Assembly: GCA_964627445.1 (NCBI GenBank)
Contig: CAZVJF010000012.1
Coordinates: forward strand, 19,377 to 83,376
Origin: Luteibaculum sp964627445
Lineage (GTDB): Bacteria > Bacteroidota > Bacteroidia > Flavobacteriales_D > Luteibaculaceae
Reading direction: 5' to 3'
DNA: 64,000 bases
This document shows positions 60,673 to 64,000 of the stretch, piece by piece; within the stretch, counting starts at the first letter, position 1, and each line of letters opens with the position of its first letter. The notes beneath the pieces are model-generated. The model saw only the letters and a list, made by a program, of their open reading frames with translations. It ran no database searches and was not told the DNA's origin. A program made the position numbers and the translations under genes.

Positions 60673-61999
60673 GTTGTGCTTTCGTGCTTTTTCAAACAAA
60701 GCTAGTTTTTGCCGTTATATTGAAGCTCAAGTATTTAACAATATGTTCATCATCATTAATCTTAACCATAGTATTTGATAATTCTATGAGTAGCTTTAGG
60801 TCAATTTCATTATTGGATTGAAAAATATTCTTGGTGTCTTTTAAGCCAATTCGAAAACCGTTTGTAAGAGTTTTTTGTATTTCGTCTTTCAGAAATTTGG
60901 ATGCAGCTTTTAAGGGCTTAAAATCGTGTGAGCCAAGGTTAAAAATTGCTTTGGATCTTTGTTGATCTGTTATCGCACACCCACATTGGGTATGTATTTG
61001 GTAATTGTCTAAATCTACTTTAGCTAGGCTATATTGTGGTTTCTTCCAAGTTATAAGGTTCGCGGAATCGTTAAATCCCCGTTCTTGAATTACAGTTTTA
61101 TCTCCTAGAAAATTTTGCGGGCTTACATGAAATTTTGTGACTGCCTTTAATTTGAATTCTTCGCTGTCTGCAATATCTTTTCTAATCGCTAGGTTTATTT
61201 CCTTGTTTTGGGAAGTAACGCTCGGATACATTAACATACCAATATCAATTCCCTTGTTTTTTAATTTATACAGCCAGTTGCTTGATATTGCAGCTGTGAT
61301 TGGATAGTATTTGCTGTCTGGTTCGGTGAAAAGTTTGCTAAAACTTTTAATGGCATACCAGTATTGGTCTACTATTTCAGGGTTTATAGATTCTTTAAAC
61401 ATTGATCTAACCCCAGTTTCGTAACCCTTACTGATGACAGATGCAATCGTGTCTTCAGACATATTTACGTGGGCATTAAAAAGGGCTATGTTGAAATCTT
61501 TTTTTGGTGTGTATTCCCATTCGGATAAATAATAATTAGAACTGAGTTTGTCCTTCATTTCCTTTAAACAAGTATATGGATGCAAGGCCCCGTAGAAAAC
61601 ATGCTCATTCGGCAAGTTAGCTCTTCCTAACTCTGTTGGGTTTGGATTGTATGAAAAGCTACTTGGACTTTGTAATGATTTTCCTTCAGGTTCATATGTT
61701 GTAACTCGATAAATTGGAATTGATGTGTTTGCAGGAATTATATTCACAGTAATCTGCAAGCCGTCAAATTTTTTTAGAATCGCACTGTATATTTGCTCTG
61801 GACTTATATTTGATGTGTCCAGAGATTTGATTTCTTCAATTATTCTATCGTAGTATTCTTTGGCATAGACCTTAACTGAAAAGGTGTTTGTTTCCTCCAT
61901 TTGCTGATTGAAATTTTGCATAAAGCACATCGGCTTAGGATGATCTTCATTTACGAATTTGTATACGCTAAATTTTTATTTAACACGGACGCTCGCAAC
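60673..61999. mobile_element. candidate cassette F (RES-domain gene)
   Basis: The left end GTTGTGCTTTCGTGC (60673-60687) and the right end CACGGACGCTCGCAAC (61984-61999) show partial complementarity: GTTG, one G, and CGTG pair in register with a 2-base gap. This is weaker than in the first array but has the same core and the same tight fit around a single gene (5 bases from end to stop codon). To its left TGGATTC...GAACCA (about 60650-60670) may be the matching stem. Confidence 0.4.
60692..61930 (-). CDS. RES-domain-like protein (NAD+-targeting type)
   Basis: A 412-residue protein. Residues about 60-130 match the RES fold: IPIYRVTTYEPEG with the conserved arginine (75), GRANLPNEHVFYGALHP, then CLKEMK with the conserved glutamate (124). 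RES toxins are ADP-ribosyltransferase-like and degrade NAD+ (phosphorolysis). This one is longer than the usual 150-160 residues, with extra N- and C-terminal regions, and has no Xre antitoxin next to it. Starts at 61930, 61921 and 61900 are all possible. It is followed upstream by a TIR-like gene in the same direction. Role as a defence effector is inferred. Confidence 0.65.
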   Translation of the reverse strand: MCFMQNFNQQMEETNTFSVKVYAKEYYDRIIEEIKSLDTSNISPEQIYSAILKKFDGLQITVNIIPANTSIPIYRVTTYEPEGKSLQSPSSFSYNPNPTELGRANLPNEHVFYGALHPYTCLKEMKDKLSSNYYLSEWEYTPKKDFNIALFNAHVNMSEDTIASVISKGYETGVRSMFKESINPEIVDQYWYAIKSFSKLFTEPDSKYYPITAAISSNWLYKLKNKGIDIGMLMYPSVTSQNKEINLAIRKDIADSEEFKLKAVTKFHVSPQNFLGDKTVIQERGFNDSANLITWKKPQYSLAKVDLDNYQIHTQCGCAITDQQRSKAIFNLGSHDFKPLKAASKFLKDEIQKTLTNGFRIGLKDTKNIFQSNNEIDLKLLIELSNTMVKINDDEHIVKYLSFNITAKTSFV

Positions 62000-62054
62000 T
62001 CTTGGTGAACTCGGACTTAGTCGAATTCACCTTAATCACGATAATACAATGTTG
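61996..62054. repeat. attC-like hairpin junction between RES and TIR units
   Basis: CAAC (61996-61999), a stem GGTGAACTCG (62004-62013) and CGAATTCACC (62022-62031) pairing at 9 of 10 with an 8-base loop, then GTTG (62051-62054). The order CAAC-hairpin-GTTG is the same as in the first array. There is no T-run. Confidence 0.55.
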
Positions 62055-62686
62055 GCCACCAGCTATTATTCATATTCTTCATCAGTCCCCATTGAGTTGA
62101 GTAAAGAAAAGCCTCCAATAATGGCAAGTCCAGTCGTAAATGCTTTCCGCAATGATTTATTTTGAGCCTCCGTTTTCTTTTGTTTTACTATGTCACAAGA
62201 ATGTTTTATTAAGCTATTTATTTGTTGCAATTTTTGTTTCAAATCAGCCTTTTGTCCATTTAAAGTGATGTATTGAGTTATTGTCGGTAAGAAATTCCCA
62301 ACGTTGGTTCCTTCTTGGACAAAAACGACAACAGGTTTATCAGCCATATACGCCATTCCTGCTTCTACTTGTAACATTTCGGGAATACCGTTAACGGAAT
62401 ATTGGCAATTTATGTCCTTTTGTAGATACCTTGGTGTTCCAACAATCACAACAAAGTCAGCAAGAGGAATGTTTTTTTTCATTAACTCGGCCGGGCTTGT
62501 TGGTGAAGCCGAATAATAACCAACAGTTCCAATTGGTTTTATGTAATGAGCCCTTAAAATCCGCTCAATGTACTTAACAAAAGGTCTGTCCTCCTTTCTA
62601 AGACTACAACTTAAAAAAGCAGTTGCAATATGGTTTTCTTGATTGTATTGATCCATTCCAAGTTTTGGTTTTAGCTTTCTGCTAAC
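62051..62686. mobile_element. candidate cassette G (TIR-like gene)
   Basis: Left end GTTGGCCACCAGCTA (62051-62065), right end TAGCTTTCTGCTAAC (62672-62686); the reverse complement of the right end agrees at 10 of 15 positions, including GTT, GC and AGCTA. The unit holds only the TIR-like gene, whose stop codon touches the left end. Confidence 0.45.
62066..62656 (-). CDS. TIR-like NADase-type protein with C-terminal membrane helix
   Basis: A 196-residue protein. The N-terminal 130 residues have a flavodoxin-like TIR or nucleoside-deoxyribosyltransferase pattern: HIATAFLSCSLRKEDRPFVK (strand and loop), ADFVVIVGTPRYLQKD, and QVEAGMAYMADKPVVVFVQE, where Glu 98 sits where the NAD+ glycohydrolase glutamate is found. 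The C-terminal KAFTTGLAIIGGFSLLNSMG is a hydrophobic helix (about 171-188), so it is probably membrane-anchored. TIR effectors in prokaryotes deplete NAD+ during phage infection. It stands next to a RES protein that also targets NAD+. Specific system unknown. Confidence 0.6.
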   Translation of the reverse strand: MDQYNQENHIATAFLSCSLRKEDRPFVKYIERILRAHYIKPIGTVGYYSASPTSPAELMKKNIPLADFVVIVGTPRYLQKDINCQYSVNGIPEMLQVEAGMAYMADKPVVVFVQEGTNVGNFLPTITQYITLNGQKADLKQKLQQINSLIKHSCDIVKQKKTEAQNKSLRKAFTTGLAIIGGFSLLNSMGTDEEYE

Positions 62687-62722
62687 GTTTGCGTCTCAAA
62701 ACAATGCCCTTGACAAACATTG
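62684..62722. repeat. attC-like hairpin junction right of the TIR unit
   Basis: AAC (62684-62686) with GTTTG (62687-62691), then after 22 bases CAAAC (62714-62718) and ATTG (62719-62722). The outer parts pair as TAACGTTTG against CAAACATTG with one G-T type mismatch. The right core is ATTG rather than GTTG, so this end may be decayed. Confidence 0.4.
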
Positions 62723-63009
62723 GTATTTAGATGGCTTAATGTAGAGAAAAAGGGCAAAAGTACCACGCATTATAGGCTTCGTTGTTATCAAAAATCCACA
62801 ACGTTTGTTATCAGAAATAAGTGAGCCTGAGCTTTTTTAGCAGATACCGTCATCGGACATGGCAAGCGTACTTATGGGGACAGCTACGACCTTAAAGTAG
62901 AGAATTGCGTCCACCGATAAGAACCCAAGGCCATATAAAATAAAAACAACCTCCCTGCAGGAGTTCCGTTTACACACCGAAACTAGCTTATTGATTTGTA
63001 ATGAAATGT

Positions 63010-63047
63010 CTGCTGCAAACTAGCCCGTAAGGCCTAGTTTGCAGCAG
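63010..63047. repeat. strong hairpin in a gene-free stretch
   Basis: A perfect 14-base stem CTGCTGCAAACTAG (63010-63023) and CTAGTTTGCAGCAG (63034-63047) around CCCGTAAGGC. No T-run follows on either strand, so it is not a classical terminator. The surrounding 62740-63193 has no gene and no other clear element. Confidence 0.6.
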
Positions 63048-63193
63048 GCCTGGTTTCTGCACCAAATATTACCGCACTAGTGTAGCTGAAAGCGAATTTA
63101 GTTTCTGAAAAACACAACCTGCCGTTAATAATCATGAAACCTACCTCATCTTATCTTCATACCAAAAAGTCACGATTGAAATAAATCAGAGTT

Positions 63194-63982
63194 CTACTCC
63201 CTCACAGTGCAACTCATAGATAGCATCAGTTCACCTAGGTGATAAAATTCCTTTTTTATGTAATAGATTTTATCCCCTGTATGACCATACTCGATATACT
63301 GATGTAATTTAGGAATTCTTTCCATAAAGTAACTGGTTAACGCTGCTTTGTTCCCATAATTACCGTAATCAAATTGTGCTTTTAGACTATCATTAAAATA
63401 CACAAACAAAGGTAAGCCATCAGAATTAAATATAATCTCCTCTTTTAGAGAATTATTCTTCACCGTAGTTTTTTGAATTAACGTTTCACTTGAGACTTCG
63501 TAATTATTTTTCTTAATCTTGTCAGTATTCACGTTCTCGTTAAAAGAAATCAACATACCATTTTCATCAAAAACAGCGGTAATTTTCATAATAATGCTAT
63601 CATTTTTTTGATACTTCATCTCTACAACACCCCCGCTCTTATAATTATATAAATAATCAAAATTATAGCCAAATTCATCAATATATCTATAACATTTAAC
63701 TCTATCAACAGAATCAACAATGATTATGTATTTCCACCACATGTGTGACGATTCAAAAGTAACTTCTGCGATATTTTCAGTTACCCGTTTTGGATATATT
63801 ATTCTTTTCAACGCACCATCGTTAGTATCATAACAAACCAAAGAATCAATACTGGAGTTTGTTAACATCATTAAATGTTTAGCTTCAAAACTTTGTTTCA
63901 GAAATAAATTAAAATAATCTTGCCCGAGCGAGTTTAAATACAAAAACATTAAACATATGAAAACGCTAATTATTTTATTCAT
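63194..63982 (-). CDS. secreted protein of unknown function
   Basis: A 262-residue protein with a signal peptide (MNKIISVFICLMFLYLNSLG) cut before QDYFNLFLKQ. The body is rich in repeats of YxYxxxG and D-x-N-G turns (FDENGMLISFNENVN, FNSDGLPLFVYFND), reminiscent of RHS- or YwqK-like beta strands. No family was recognised. It is AT-rich, like the accessory islands, but no cassette ends were seen around it; its promoter side lies at the window edge. Confidence 0.65.
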   Translation of the reverse strand: MNKIISVFICLMFLYLNSLGQDYFNLFLKQSFEAKHLMMLTNSSIDSLVCYDTNDGALKRIIYPKRVTENIAEVTFESSHMWWKYIIIVDSVDRVKCYRYIDEFGYNFDYLYNYKSGGVVEMKYQKNDSIIMKITAVFDENGMLISFNENVNTDKIKKNNYEVSSETLIQKTTVKNNSLKEEIIFNSDGLPLFVYFNDSLKAQFDYGNYGNKAALTSYFMERIPKLHQYIEYGHTGDKIYYIKKEFYHLGELMLSMSCTVRE

Positions 63983-64000
63983 ATTTAAAACATATAATAT

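Noticed and set aside
60692..62656. Classical RES-Xre toxin-antitoxin pair
   Set aside because: No Xre or HTH-containing gene is present next to the RES gene; the neighbour is TIR-like.
62820..62960. Possible transposase fragment in the gene-free stretch before 63194
   Set aside because: Both strands were translated by eye and gave only short frames with no recognisable family.

Overview
The window looks like the chromosome of a marine-type member of the Bacteroidota, probably Flavobacteriales (Cryomorphaceae or Schleiferiaceae-like). The support is internal: many promoters of the TAnnTTTG / TTTG type, several of them leaderless; a subtilase with a type A type-IX-secretion tail and a 1215-residue protein ending in a type B (gliding-associated) sorting domain; DUF4199, DUF4294 and PLDc_N proteins; and many SPII lipoproteins. 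No rRNA, tRNA or CRISPR array was seen. One small SRP RNA and one SAM-I riboswitch are present.

Layout. 1-741: the start of a methionine-biosynthesis gene (metZ-like) behind an OsmC gene, both under a SAM-I riboswitch. 805-8482: an AT-richer accessory region of single or paired genes: a recombinase relic, two OLD-type ATPase/TOPRIM proteins, a Fic protein with a convergent candidate antitoxin, a VOC + DUF1801 pair and a lipoprotein. Each unit begins with GTTG plus a unit-specific extension and ends with the reverse complement of that same extension plus CAAC. Between units lie either imperfect hairpins or IS110-type remnants. This is the geometry of integron gene cassettes with attC sites, but the core does not fit the classical GTTRRRY consensus. 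It is the strongest candidate for an undescribed system here. 8539-15080: aminotransferase IV, GmhB-like phosphatase, rhomboid protease, RibD/DHFR-like reductase, PIF1-like helicase and SulP transporter. 15194-17958: three tandem paralogous secreted proteins. 18048-25617: thioesterase-like protein, lipoprotein, TypA, BaiN-type flavoprotein, Wza-like export lipoprotein and a sodium/solute symporter. 25671-33387: recR, a glycosyltransferase fused to a sugar-transferase-like region, 2-oxoacid dehydrogenase E2, a PorE-like TPR/beta-propeller protein, a DEDDh exonuclease and an FAH-family hydrolase.

33428-46936: secreted subtilase, MORN-like repeat protein, mnmA, PLDc_N protein, dolichol-phosphate-mannose-type glycosyltransferase, DUF4199, SRP RNA, SDR, transaldolase/FSA, Sua5/TsaC, an outer-membrane barrel, pcm, Gfo/Idh oxidoreductase, WcaJ-like initiating sugar transferase and 3-hydroxyacyl-CoA dehydrogenase. 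47032-54944: a tightly packed six-gene operon of lipoproteins, a Tat-type DUF1501 protein, a cytochrome-like CxxxxCH lipoprotein and the giant CUB/type B protein. 54941-60421: DUF4294, accC, then the translation operon thrS-infC-rpmI-rplT, with infC starting at TTG, closed by a strong terminator.

60673-62723: a second accessory island immediately after rplT, with a RES-domain protein and a TIR-like membrane-anchored protein, both of families that attack NAD+. The junctions use the same GTTG...CAAC architecture. 63194-63982: a secreted protein of unknown function.

Genes in the two accessory islands are mostly defence or toxin-type, whereas the rest is housekeeping. The working hypothesis is that integrase-less cassette clusters in this lineage carry antiphage and toxin genes, and that IS110-family elements target the cassette junctions.
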